Shown here one piece after another: positions 35,708-44,988 of a DNA stretch of 64,000 nucleotides (positions are counted from its first letter, which is position 1; each line of letters begins with the position of its first letter). This stretch comes from DATAGF01 sp963834875 (GTDB taxonomy: Bacteria > Actinomycetota > Thermoleophilia > Miltoncostaeales > Miltoncostaeaceae). The notes beneath the pieces are model-generated. The model was not told the origin of the DNA. It saw only the letters and a list, made by a program, of their open reading frames with translations, and did no database searches. The DNA lies in the NCBI GenBank assembly GCA_963834875.1, contig CAWIDG010000015.1, forward strand, positions 1 through 64,000. The letters are read 5' to 3'. Both the position numbers and the translations under genes were made by a program.

Positions 35708-36559
35708 GCCAAAGTCATCTCGTGATCGACTTCCCGATCAAAGGTACCCGCCAACGCCAAGGCGCTACCCGAAGAGCTGCCCCCCTTGATGCCGGACCTC
35801 GCGAAGGCGCAGGACGACCTCGGTACGGTGCATTTCTCCCGTTTCATGGTCGAGGGAGACGAGAAGCTTCTCTTCATTTCGGACATTGACGGCGAGGGCG
35901 AACCAGCATATTGAGCGGCTCGTGGAGAGCGCCGGCCCGGTGTTTGACGGCATCTTCGAGCACGTGGACGACCCTCCGGCGACGCCCGTGGCTGATAACC
36001 GTGAGCGGGTCGATCAAATGGCTGAAGCGTCAGGTCCGCGAGCCTATTGATGAGTACTTCGCTTACGAGGATGCGTCGGTTCAGGACATCAAGGCGTGCG
36101 CGCGTGCGGCGGGCTTCACGGGCAATACCTCGCAGGGCACCTTGCTGACATACATGACCTTCAAGTCACGTGTGCAAGGTTTTGCTCGAAGCTGGTCGCG
36201 CCGGCTCTGGTCGGGAAGAGGGGCACGACGCGTCAGATTCTATTGGTACGCTGCATTTCTCCGGTTGGGTGCCCTTTGAGAACAACCGCTTAGGGTTTTT
36301 CACGATCTTCGACGGTGATTTCGCGAAGTACATCCAGGACTTCGCAGAAAAGACCTCGTTCGCTTTCGATGCTGTCTTTCCACATGTCGTTGGCGGGCCG
36401 CCAACCCCAGTAGCAAAGAACGCCCAGGCGTTCTATCAGTGGGCTTTGGAGAACAACTATCCGGCGATCGGGTTTTACAGCGCCTATCCAGGCCTCTCGG
36501 TTCAAGACATTCGAGCCCTGCTGGCCGATCGCGAGTCACCAGCGGACACCGCCGGATAG
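35704..36559 (+). CDS. two-repeat hypothetical protein of the Dyp operon (paralog 2), frameshifted
   Basis: ATG at 35704 with AAGGAG upstream. Roughly 10% different in DNA from paralog 1 and with the same layout. The same +1 shift sits at the same place (ACCCGCC, 35746-35752). Further frame changes occur near 35902, 36010 and 36180. The end reads GTLHFSGWVPFENNRLGFFT, then NAQAFYQWALENNYPAIGFY and LSVQDIRALLADRESPADTA. Function unknown. Confidence 0.6.
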
Positions 36560-36571
36560 CAGGCCCGTCAC

Positions 36572-38154
36572 GTGGTCACGAACACACAGGCAGCACCGCC
36601 GAAGAAGCGCCCGGGGGTTCTTCGCCGGCTGCTTGGTCGACGGCGGCATGACCACCCAGGGGGTGAGGGCGGTTCGGGCGCGAGAGATGGGTCCGCGCTC
36701 GACCTCGCGGACATTCAGGGGTTCATCCTCCGCGCCTACAGAATGCCGATGGTGCGGCATTTCCTGCTGGCGGTCGGAGATCCGGCACACGCGCGCAGGC
36801 AACTCGGACGGCTCGTCAACGGCGACGAATCCGACACCCCGCAGATCACGACCGCAGCGGACTGGCACGTGGGGTTCGGGCCCGGACCGGCGAGACAATC
36901 CCGCCGATCCCCCGCATCACAGGCCCGATTATTGCCTCAACATCGGTATCACGTGGCCCGGGCTGGTGGCGCTGGAGATCGAGGAACGCGTCCCGGCGCT
37001 CTCCTTCGAGTCATTCGGCGCGTTCACCGAAGGAGCCGCACAACGAGCGGAGTTGGTCGGCGACACCGGAGCAGGTTCCCCCGCGAACTGGATCGGGGGT
37101 TTCGGAGGAGGGGAGGATCACGTCCTGGTGACGCTGCACGCCATCAGCCCGGAGGCGATGACGAGCTACAGCGACAGGTTGTCCGCCTGGTTTGCCGAGG
37201 GAGACGCCTTCCGAGAGATCTGGCGCCAGGACGGGATGGCGTTGATGGAGATGCAAGATGGCCAACCCGTGCCGACGGCCAAGGTTCACTTCGGATATAC
37301 CGACGGAATCAGTACGCCCACCATTCGCGGCGGCCCGGAGCAGTATCAGCCCGATCACCAGGAGCCCTGCGAGCCATGGCTCTTCGTCTTGCGGGACGAC
37401 GCCGAGAACTACGTCGTTCCCGAGCCGCGAACGCTGGGCCTCAACGGGAGCTTCGCGGTCTTCAAGAAGGTCGAGACCGACGTCGTTGGCTTCGAAGACT
37501 TCCTGCAGTCGAACAAGAGACACGATCGATCCCGAGCTGCTGGCCGCAAAGATGTGCGGGCGATGGCGCAACGGCGTTCCTCTCGCCTTGTCACCGGACA
37601 CGGATAGCCCTGCGGGAGGGATCTCGCCCGAAGAGTTGAACGATTTCGGGTATGTGGATGCCGATGGTTCGGGAGATCCGAAGGGGATCCGCTGTCCCGT
37701 CGGCGCACACATACGCCGCGTGAATCCACGAGGTCAACCGATCGCGGGCCAGGGGGTGCCCGGCGGCAGCAACAACTCCCACCGGCTGATTCGTCGCGGT
37801 CTGCCGTACGGGCCGGCCTATGATCCAAGCAAACCTCACGATGGCATCGAGCGCGGGATGCTCTTTCAGTTCATCAACTCGAACATCGAGAACCAGTACG
37901 AGTTCGTTCTGCGGCGTTGGGTCAATGACAGCGAATTCGCCGGGGGCGTCAGGCTCCGCCCCGAGTCGAGGGATCCACTGATCGGCACCCAGGACCCAGC
38001 GGAGAGCATCTTCGTCATACCGCAGGGAGACGGAGGCCCGCCGATCGAGGTGAGAGGTCTCTCGAGCTTCATCACGACCAAGGCCGCTGCGTACGTGTTC
38101 CTGCCGAGTGTCACGGGGATCAAATACATCGCCGACTTGGGAGAGGGCCTGTAA
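36572..38154 (+). CDS. Dyp-type heme peroxidase, frameshifted
   Basis: GTG at 36572. After a basic N-terminus it has LADIQGFILRAYRMPMVRHF (the LxxIQGxIL start of Dyp peroxidases), VHFGYTDGISTPTIRG (the GxxDG distal Asp motif) and CPVGAHIRRVNPRG (proximal heme His, GAHIRR). It ends FITTKAAAYVFLPSVTGIKY. Frame changes near 36895 and 37520 are needed; about 525 residues. It oxidises dyes or lignin-like phenols with peroxide. No Tat signal is visible. Last gene of the lower-GC operon. Confidence 0.88.
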
Positions 38155-38263
38155 TCCGCCAAGTACGGGAGCTTTCATGCTGTTCCTGACGCAACTGTTC
38201 GGCGGGAGCGGCGATTGGCGCTCGTCGTAGCGAGTCATGGCCTGCTTGGATGAGGATTGGCCC

Positions 38264-38803
38264 ATGCCACGCACCTGCACCGTCTGTCGCCATCAGGCCC
38301 GAACCGAGGTCGACCGCGCGCTCGTCCAGGGCGAGCCGCACCGACGCATAGCGAAGCGATGGTCGCTCGGCGAGGCGGCGGTCCAGCGGCACAAGGCACA
38401 CATCGGCGCACCGGTCCTCGCCGAGTGGTCAGCCTCCCAGGCCGAGGTCTACGCCGGGCTCGCGGACTACACCGCCGGGCTGGAGCGCGACGCGCGACGC
38501 ATTGCCGCTGAGGCCAGGGCCAAGGGGAACGCCCGCCTCGAGCTACAGGCGCTCGCGGCCAGCCGCGCCCACGTGGAGCTGATGGCCAAGCTGGCCACCG
38601 CCTCGCAGCAGCTCGAGCCCGAGGAGCGCCTCGCGCGTGAGCGCCAGGCCGAGGCCGCCCGGCTGGTCGACGCCACGGTCGAGGCGGTGGATGAGCTCGT
38701 CGTCCAAGGCCACCTCCAGCCCGAGGTAGCCCAAGCTCTTCGAGAGGGATTGCCGAGCGCCTGGACTGTCGCCAGCGGATGCCGCGGCCAACAGCGTCCC
38801 TAG
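38264..38803 (+). CDS. phage/ICE-type HTH protein
   Basis: ATG at 38264; 179 residues. N-terminus PRTCTVCRHQARTEVDRALV, then GEPHRRIAKRWSLGEAAVQR and HKAHIG: a zinc-knuckle-like CxxC-H motif plus a helix-turn-helix, as in small DNA-binding proteins found beside phage and integrative-element genes. The C-terminal part is a long Ala/Glu-rich helix (ARRIAAEARAKGNARLELQA). It supports the mobile nature of the segment. Exact role unknown. Confidence 0.65.
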   Translation: MPRTCTVCRHQARTEVDRALVQGEPHRRIAKRWSLGEAAVQRHKAHIGAPVLAEWSASQAEVYAGLADYTAGLERDARRIAAEARAKGNARLELQALAASRAHVELMAKLATASQQLEPEERLARERQAEAARLVDATVEAVDELVVQGHLQPEVAQALREGLPSAWTVASGCRGQQRP

Positions 38804-38900
38804 GGCGAGGGCCAGCCGCCTTGTACGCGGGTTCCGACGCCAGAGGGCCTCGTCGACAGGGACGGTCGCGTCTCCCGACCAGCCTCGATCGCCCGCACAG

Positions 38901-39545
38901 TTGAGCATTGCTGGGAGGGCCAGAATCCGCGCATCAAGGCCGGAAGTCGGGGAAGCCGCAGGAGCGGCGGCCGACCGCCGAGCGTCGGCGCGCCGGACGC
39001 TCCTGTGGTGGTCCCTCGTGCTCCGCTCCGTCCTAGTGATCGGGCTTGCCATCGCCTTCTTCGCATCCGGAACCAACCGCCCCGTCCTCGCGAACCTCAT
39101 CGGCACGTACTGGCTGGTCGGCGCGCTCTTGACGTTGGCGTGGGCGCGCACGAACCGCGGAGCCCGCGGTTCCAGGGTCGCAGTGGCGGCAGGGGTGGTG
39201 GGCGTCGCCGCCGCGGCGATCCTGCTCGCGCGATCCCTCATCCAGGACGTGATCTCGCTCGACACGGCCCTGGCCATCCTCGGGGTCGCGGCGGTGCTCA
39301 CCGGCACGCTGCGCCTCGCGGGCGCCTTCCGCAGCGAGCAGGTGAGCGATCCGCCACGGCCGGTGCTGAGGATCGTCCTCGGCGTCAGCGAGATCGCCAT
39401 CGGGGTGGTCTTGATCGCGGTCGACGAGGTGACGCAGACGGTCGCCACGGTCGCCGGGCTGTGGGCGTTGGTTGCGGGCACGATCATGCTCCTCGACGCG
39501 CTCGCCATGAGCAAGGCGATGCGGCCCGATGCGGGCGCACCGTAA
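38901..39545 (+). CDS. HdeD/DUF308-like membrane protein
   Basis: TTG start at 38901 is uncertain. About six helices, for example SLVLRSVLVIGLAIAFFASG, LANLIGTYWLVGALLTLAWA, VAVAAGVVGVAAAAILLARS, TALAILGVAAVLTGTLRLAG, VLRIVLGVSEIAIGVVLIAV and TQTVATVAGLWALVAGTIML. The three-repeat two-helix pattern with a conserved W and R fits HdeD-type acid-stress membrane proteins. Function inferred from family only. Confidence 0.75.
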   Translation: MSIAGRARIRASRPEVGEAAGAAADRRASARRTLLWWSLVLRSVLVIGLAIAFFASGTNRPVLANLIGTYWLVGALLTLAWARTNRGARGSRVAVAAGVVGVAAAAILLARSLIQDVISLDTALAILGVAAVLTGTLRLAGAFRSEQVSDPPRPVLRIVLGVSEIAIGVVLIAVDEVTQTVATVAGLWALVAGTIMLLDALAMSKAMRPDAGAP

Positions 39546-39945
39546 GAAGCGGTTTCAGAAGTCGTCGGGCCGCTGCCGCGTTTGGTCAAGCGCCAGCCGG
39601 CGCCCCTCGGAGCGAGGCGCCCGAGACTGGTCCCTTCGTGGGGGAGGAGCAGTCTCGACCTGCGCTCCTGCTCATCGTCCGAGGGAGGCGTCTCACGCCA
39701 TGCGCTCGAGCCACGGGTGGCCGAGCGCCTCTGGGCCCGCGCCGGGGAGCGCCTCGACGGCCCTCGGCAGCTGTAGCTGCGCGGATGGCGCCCGAGACCT
39801 GCTCGGGCCACGCTCGCGCGATACTTCGGCCTCGGGAGCATCCGGGGAGCACGGCTCCACGCCCCCTACTCGCGCCGGGCCGCGGATCTCTGGGATCAGG
39901 AGGGGCGAGCATGATCCCGATCTTGAGCCTGCGAGGGGCGGCCTG
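39546..39945. other. upstream region of the integrase
   Basis: 400 bp without a clear gene; a 64-codon frame (39582-39776) is probably spurious. It holds two CGGGAGCA-like units (39833-39852). No excisionase gene is recognised. Confidence 0.4.
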
Positions 39946-41200
39946 ATGGCCGCCCGCCGCGTGGGCCGCGCCTACCAGCGCCACAGCGTCGCCTGCCCAG
40001 CCGTCCGGGGCGACGGGCGCTGCCGCTGCGCCGGGAGTTGGTGCTTCCGACTGATCCGCAACGGCCGGCGCGTCGGACAGGGCGGCTTTGCCAGCAAGCG
40101 CGAGGCTGAGGCCGCGCTGGCCGAAGTCGTCGGCCAGGCAGCCCGCGGCCGGCTGGCCCAGCCCAGTCGCGAGGGCTTCACGGCCTTTGCTCTGCGCTAC
40201 CTCGAGGCGCAGGCGCCGCGGCTCAAGCCGGCCACGGTCGACCACTACCGGCGCATCATTGACCTGCACCTGGAGCCCTGGTTCGACCAGGTGCCGCTGC
40301 GCGACGTGCGCCGCGACTCGATCGAGCGGCTGGTGGCAGCGATGAGCGCCGACGGCCGCTGGTCGCCAAAGACCATCGCCAACGTGCTGGTGGTGGTGAA
40401 GGCGATCCTCTCGACCGCGGTGAGGTGGGAGCTGATCTCGGCCTCTCCCGCTGCCGGGGTGGCACCCCCGCGCCGGGAGCGTGAGGAGGTCGACATCCCG
40501 AGCGCCGATGAGGTGGCCCGGGCGCTCGCCGCCTGTGAGGACCGCTACCGGCTGGGCTTCCTGCTGGCCGCCCACGCCGGGCTGCGCCGGGGCGAGGTAC
40601 TCGCGCTGCGGTTCGAGGACGTGGACCTGGGGGCGGGTAAGCTGCTGGTGCGCCGCTCCTATAACCGACACGGGCTCCAGGAGCCCAAGACGCGCGCCGG
40701 GCGCAGGGTGGTGCCGCTCGGGCCGGCCCTCGTGGCGGCCCTGGCCGACGCCCGAGCGGCCCGCGAAGAGCTGGAGGACGAGCCGGGCTGGGTCCTGGCG
40801 ACCCCGACCGGCGACCACCTGGCGCCGGAGGTGCTGGACCGGGCATGGCGACGGGCCCAGCGTCGCGCCGAGGTGCCTCACCGGCCGATCCACGCGCTAC
40901 GCCACCACGCCATCAGCCGGATGAATCGAGGCCGGGTTCAGCCCCAAGGAGGTCCAGGTCGCCGCCGGGCACGCCTCGATCACGACCACCTTCGACCGCT
41001 ACGGCCACATCATGCCCGGCACCCTGGCCGGCCAGCGCGAGCGGCTGGCCGAGCTCGACGCGCGGGGCGAGCGTGCGACCGCACCGGCTCGGGAGCAGGC
41101 CGGGAGCACGGATGCCTCCGCGAGCGCCCCGGCCGATTTTCGGGAGCACGCCGGGAGCACAGACGCCCCCGAGCGCATCGCCAGCACCGGCCCCAAGTAG
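39946..41200 (+). CDS. tyrosine site-specific integrase of the island, one frameshift
   Basis: ATG at 39946; about 417 residues. A core-binding SAM-like domain (FTAFALRYLEAQAPRLKPAT, VDHYRRIIDLHLEPWFDQVP) precedes the catalytic domain: AHAGLRRGEVLALRFEDVDL (first Arg), RPIHALRHHAISRMN (HxxR), AAGHASITTTFDRYGHIMPG (GH and the nucleophile Tyr). A single extra base near 40927 breaks the frame between HxxR and GH; if real the enzyme is dead and the island is locked in place. The gene ends 31 bp from the tRNA-Leu it targets. Confidence 0.9.
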
Positions 41201-41207
41201 ACGAAAA

Positions 41208-41223
41208 CCCCGCATTTGCGGGG
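41208..41223 (-). terminator. tRNA-Leu terminator
   Basis: CCCCGCAAATGCGGGG followed by TTTT on the minus strand, just past the tRNA 3' end. It may also stop integrase transcripts from the other side. Confidence 0.75.
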
Positions 41224-41233
41224 CTTCCTAAGG

Positions 41234-41319
<86 letters not shown>

Positions 41320-41391
41320 GTGGTCGCGTCAGTATAGCGGCGGCCCCGCGCCGCCCTGGATTCCGTCCGGGGTGCTTTGCTAGCGTGCGCA

Positions 41392-41403
41392 GAACACCTG
41401 TTC
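41392..41403 (+). promoter_or_regulatory. SOS box (LexA site) of lexA
   Basis: GAACACCTGTTC lies 22 bp before the lexA start. It matches the actinobacterial/Gram-positive CGAAC-N4-GTTCG box in nine of ten core bases and implies autoregulation. Confidence 0.8.
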
Positions 41404-41424
41404 GCGCCCCGGAGGCGGATCCGC

Positions 41425-42030
41425 ATGGACGAGCTGAGTGAACGGCAGGCCGCGATCCTGGAGTTCATCTCCCGGCATTGCCGAGACACCGGATATCCGC
41501 CGACGGTCCGCGAGATCGGGCTTGGCGTCGGGCTCGCGTCCCCGTCGACGGTCCACGCGCACCTCGCCAAGCTCGAGGCCGGCGGCCACATCAAGCGCGA
41601 CCCCTCAAAGCCGCGCGCGATGTTCGTGCGCCGCGAGGCCGACGAGCCGGCGCCCGCGATCGGCCGCCCGCGCGTCGAGGCGCTGCCGCTCGTGGGATCG
41701 GTGGCGGCCGGCGCGCCGCGCCTGGCCGAGCAGGACGTCGAGGACTGGGTCTCGACGCCCTTCGCGGGCGACTTCCTGCTCCGCGTGACCGGCGACTCCA
41801 TGGTCGGCGCGGGGATCCTCGACGGGGACATGGTGGTCGTGCGGCGCGCCCAGACGGCCGAGGACGGCGAGATCGTCGTGGCCCGGATCGAGGACGAGGC
41901 GACCGTGAAGCGGCTGCGCCGCGCCGAGGGGCGGGTCGAGCTCGTCCCCGAGAACGACGCCTACGCGCCGATCGTGGCCGACGAGGTCGCGCTGTGCGGC
42001 GTCGTCGTGGGGGTGATGCGGGCGCTCTGA
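41425..42030 (+). CDS. lexA: LexA repressor
   Basis: ATG at 41425 with CCGGAGG upstream; 201 residues. The N-terminal winged helix (DELSERQAAILEFISRHCRD, YPPTVREIGLGVGLASPSTV, HAHLAKLEAGGHI) binds SOS boxes. The autocleavage Ala-Gly lies in SVAAGAP, the catalytic Ser in VTGDSMVGAGI and the Lys in DEATVKRLRRA. RecA filaments trigger self-cleavage and induction of DNA repair. Its own promoter carries an SOS box. Confidence 0.97.
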   Translation: MDELSERQAAILEFISRHCRDTGYPPTVREIGLGVGLASPSTVHAHLAKLEAGGHIKRDPSKPRAMFVRREADEPAPAIGRPRVEALPLVGSVAAGAPRLAEQDVEDWVSTPFAGDFLLRVTGDSMVGAGILDGDMVVVRRAQTAEDGEIVVARIEDEATVKRLRRAEGRVELVPENDAYAPIVADEVALCGVVVGVMRAL

Positions 42031-42086
42031 CCCGGCATGGTGGCGCCCTCGAGCCTGGGGGAGGCTCCGGGGCGCTACCCTTCCCA

Positions 42087-42425
42087 CCGCAGGCCAGGCA
42101 GCCGCGGGTCGCGCGAGCGGCTCGAGGAAAGTCCGGACACCGCAGAGCAGGGTGCTGGTTAACGGCCAGCGGGGGAAACCCCAGGGAAAGTGCCACAGAA
42201 ACGACACAGCCTCCGGCCTCGCGCCGGCGGCAACGGTGAAAAGGTGCGGTAAGAGCGCACCAGCGGTCTGGTGACAGGCCGGCTGGGTAAACCCCACCCG
42301 GTGCAAGGCCAAATCGGGGCGTCACGGGTTGCTCGCCCAGCCCCAGGTCGGCCGCTCGAGGCGCCCGGCGACGGGCGTCCCAGATGGATGGCTGCCCACG
42401 ACAGAATCCGGCTTACGGCCTGCTA
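42087..42425 (+). ncRNA. rnpB: RNase P RNA (class A)
   Basis: The two ends pair as P1 (GCAGGCC at 42089 and GGCCTGC at 42417). Conserved blocks are visible in order: GAGGAAAGTCCGGAC (CR I), GGGTAAACCCCACCCGG-type region, AGAGCGCACCAG, and ACAGAATCCGGCTTACGG near the 3' end (CR V). About 338 bases. It is the catalytic RNA that trims tRNA 5' ends. Confidence 0.96.
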
Positions 42426-42428
42426 ACG

Positions 42429-42454
42429 GAGAGCCCCGCCTCGGCGGGGCTCTC
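42429..42454 (+). terminator. rnpB terminator
   Basis: A 12-bp perfect stem GAGAGCCCCGCC / GGCGGGGCTCTC with a TC loop, four bases after the RNase P RNA, followed by CCATTT. Confidence 0.85.
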
Positions 42455-42578
42455 CCATTTCCCCGTCCGCGATCAGGCGCGGTGCCGTGGAACCGCTGCG
42501 CGGATCGAGAAAGGCGGCGGAACCCGAGGAGCGGCGACGACGATCTTCCGAGGCGGCGCGGCAGTCGAGCTACATTCC

Positions 42579-42608
42579 TTGACAGGCATATAACTGAAAG
42601 TGCATACT
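42579..42608 (+). promoter_or_regulatory. promoter and probable operator of the arsR-type gene
   Basis: TTGACA (42579), an 18-bp spacer and CATACT (42603) put the transcription start at about 42615, the A of the ATG, so the mRNA is probably leaderless. The AT-rich spacer (ATATAACTGAAAGTGCATAC) has imperfect dyad symmetry around AACTGAAAGT and is a likely autoregulatory operator. Confidence 0.55.
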
Positions 42609-42614
42609 CACCTC

Positions 42615-42926
42615 ATGGCCGACGTCTTCGCCGTGATCGGCGACCCGACCCGCCGCCGGATCCTCGACGAGCTGCGCGGCCATGACCGCAGCGTCGGCGA
42701 GCTCGTCGCGGCGCTGGGCATGTCCCAGCCCGCCGTGTCGAAGCACCTGAAGGTGCTGCGCGACGCGGGCCTCGCGACGTCAACCGCGGCCGCCCAGCAG
42801 CGGATCTACCGGCTTCGCCACGACGGGCTGCGATCCGCCGACGAGTGGTTGGCCCCCTACCGCGCGATGTGGAGCGCCCACCTCGACGCGCTCGAGCGCC
42901 ACCTCGACTCCAGGAGGGACCGATGA
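42615..42926 (+). CDS. ArsR-family repressor
   Basis: ATG at 42615; 103 residues. A typical ArsR winged helix: FAVIGDPTRRRILDELRGHD, SVGELVAALGMSQPAVSKHL, KVLRDAGLATS, with the wing RIYRLRHDGL. No metal-binding Cys pair is seen, so it belongs to the non-metal group that is often paired with SRPBCC proteins. The stop overlaps the next start (ATGA). Confidence 0.93.
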   Translation: MADVFAVIGDPTRRRILDELRGHDRSVGELVAALGMSQPAVSKHLKVLRDAGLATSTAAAQQRIYRLRHDGLRSADEWLAPYRAMWSAHLDALERHLDSRRDR

Positions 42927-43462
42927 GCGACCACCGGCCCGGACCACCGCTGCCCGCCACCCTCGCGGGCGCCGGCGATCGCTGGGTGCTCGTGCTGCAG
43001 CGCTCGTTCGCCCACCCTCCGGCGGCGGTCTGGGCGGCGCTCGTCGAGCCCGAGCAGCAGGCCGCATGGGCGCCGTTCCGATCCGATCGCGACCTCGGGA
43101 CCCCCGGCCCCGCGATGCTCACGACGGTCGGCGGCGAGGGTGTCGAGCGGCTCCCCGGCGACGTGAGGATCGCCGACCCCCCGCGGCTGCTGGAGCACGT
43201 CTGGGACGCCGACCTGCTGCGCTGGGAGCTGGCCCCCCGGGCCGGCGGAGGCACGCTGCTCACGCTTCGCCACAGCTTCGCCGAGCGCGAGATGGCGCCG
43301 AGCTACGGCGCGGGCTGGCAGATCTGCCTCGACTCCCTGGACGCGCTGCTCGACGGGCACCCGCGCGGGCCGGCGACCGGCGAGGCGGCGAAGCGGTGGG
43401 GATGGCAGGCTCTCCGCGACCGGTACGCCGAGCTGCTCGAGGCGGGCGCCCCGCAGCGATGA
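42923..43462 (+). CDS. SRPBCC (AHSA1-like) domain protein
   Basis: ATG at 42923; 179 residues. VLVLQRSFAHPPAAVWAALV and EPEQQAAWAPF open the START-like fold; LLEHVWDADLLRWELAPRAG and LLTLRHSFAEREMAPSYGAG continue it, and WQICLDSLDALLDGH closes it. AHSA1-like proteins bind hydrophobic ligands. It is coupled to the ArsR gene by a 4-bp overlap, a common pair in which the repressor controls its partner. Ligand unknown. Confidence 0.9.
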   Translation: MSDHRPGPPLPATLAGAGDRWVLVLQRSFAHPPAAVWAALVEPEQQAAWAPFRSDRDLGTPGPAMLTTVGGEGVERLPGDVRIADPPRLLEHVWDADLLRWELAPRAGGGTLLTLRHSFAEREMAPSYGAGWQICLDSLDALLDGHPRGPATGEAAKRWGWQALRDRYAELLEAGAPQR

Positions 43463-43523
43463 GTTCCGCGGTGACGCTCCGTCACACGGGTGGCGTGACC
43501 CACCGCCGACCTGGGAAGAGCTG

Positions 43524-44966
43524 ATGACAATGGACCGCCGCGCGCGCTGGCTGGCGCTGATCGTCCTCTGCCTGGGCGATCTGATGATCGTCCTCGACGG
43601 GACGATCGTGAACGTCGCCCTGCCGTCGATCCGGGACGACCTCGGGTTCTCCGAGACGTCGCTCGCGTGGGTGGTGAACGCCTACCTGCTGACGTTCGGC
43701 GGCTTCCTCCTGCTGGGCGGCCGCCTCGGCGACCTGCTCGGGCAGCGGCGGATGTTCCTCGCCGGGATCGCGCTCTTCACCGCGGCCTCGCTCGCCTGCG
43801 GCCTGGCGACGACGCAGGGCATGCTGGTCGGGGCGCGGGCCGTCCAGGGGCTCGGCGGCGCGCTGGTGTCCGCCGTGGCGCTCTCGCTGATCATGACGCT
43901 CTTCACGGAGCCCGCGGAGCGAGCCAAGGCGATGGGGATCTTCGGCTTCGTCCTGTCGGGGGGCGGCACGGCCGGGGTCCTCCTGGGCGGCGTGCTCACC
44001 GACGCGCTCTCGTGGCACTGGATCTTCCTCGTCAACATCCCGGTCGGGGTGGCCGTCTACGCGCTGTCGCTGCGGCTCCTGCCCGAGGCGCGCGGAGCGG
44101 CGGCCGGCGGTCGCGTCGACGTGGCCGGCGCCGTGACCGTGACCGGGGCGCTGATGCTCGCCGTCTACGCGATCGTCAACGGCAACGAGACCGGCTGGGG
44201 GTCGGCGCGGACGCTCGGGCTGCTCGGCGCGGCGGCGGCCCTCCTGGTGGCCTTCCTCGCGATCGAGTCCCGCGTCTCCTCGCCCCTCATGCCGCTGAGC
44301 CTGTTCCGGAACCGCAACGTCTCGGCGGCGAACGTCGTCGGGGTGCTCATGGCCGGCGGCCTGTTCGCCTGGTTCTTCTTCTCGGCGCTCTACCTCCAGC
44401 AGATCCTCGGCTACACGCCGCTCGAGGTCGGCCTGGCCTACCTGCCCTCGATGGTGATCTGGGGCGGCTCCTCGCTGTTCTCGGACAAGCTGGTGATGCG
44501 CTTCGGCATCAAGGCCCCGCTGGTGACGGGCCTGGCCCTGATGGCCGTCGGCCTCGTCCTCTTCGCCCGGACGCCCGTGGACGGGAGCCTGCTGGTCAAC
44601 GTGCTCCCGGGGACGATCGCGATCGGCCTCGGCGCGGGCATCGCGTTCAACCCGCTGCTGCTGGCCGCCATGAGCGGCGTGGCGCAGACCGAGTTCGGGC
44701 TGGCCTCGGGCGTGGTCAACACCGCGTTCATGATGGGCGGCGCCCTCGCCCTCGCCGCCCTGGCCAGCGTCGCCGCGGCGCGATCCGACAGCCTGCGCTC
44801 GTCCGGCGAGGACGAGCTCGCCGCCCTCAACGGCGGCTACAACGCCGCCTTCGTGATCGGAGCCGTCTTCGCCGTGGCGGCCGCGGTGGTCGCCGCGACC
44901 CTCATCCGCGCCGAGCAGCCCAGCGGGGCCGAGGAGGCGCAGGACGCCGCGACGGCGGCCCACTGA
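43524..44966 (+). CDS. MFS drug exporter, DHA2 family
   Basis: ATG at 43524; 480 residues, 14 predicted helices. Motifs: LCLGDLMIVLDGTIVNVALP at helix 1 (canonical DHA2 LDxTIVNVALP), GGRLGDLLGQRRMFLAGIAL, and GTAGVLLGGVLTDALSWHWI (motif C, then HW). It ends with a short acidic tail. It follows the SRPBCC gene by 61 bp and could share its regulation. Proton-driven efflux, substrate unknown. Confidence 0.94.
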   Translation: MTMDRRARWLALIVLCLGDLMIVLDGTIVNVALPSIRDDLGFSETSLAWVVNAYLLTFGGFLLLGGRLGDLLGQRRMFLAGIALFTAASLACGLATTQGMLVGARAVQGLGGALVSAVALSLIMTLFTEPAERAKAMGIFGFVLSGGGTAGVLLGGVLTDALSWHWIFLVNIPVGVAVYALSLRLLPEARGAAAGGRVDVAGAVTVTGALMLAVYAIVNGNETGWGSARTLGLLGAAAALLVAFLAIESRVSSPLMPLSLFRNRNVSAANVVGVLMAGGLFAWFFFSALYLQQILGYTPLEVGLAYLPSMVIWGGSSLFSDKLVMRFGIKAPLVTGLALMAVGLVLFARTPVDGSLLVNVLPGTIAIGLGAGIAFNPLLLAAMSGVAQTEFGLASGVVNTAFMMGGALALAALASVAAARSDSLRSSGEDELAALNGGYNAAFVIGAVFAVAAAVVAATLIRAEQPSGAEEAQDAATAAH

Positions 44967-44988
44967 GGCCGCCGGGCCCCTCCGGCCC

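Noticed and set aside
39546..39946. LexA box or excisionase gene upstream of the integrase
   Set aside because: No CGAAC-N4-GTTCG and no small HTH gene could be recognised there.
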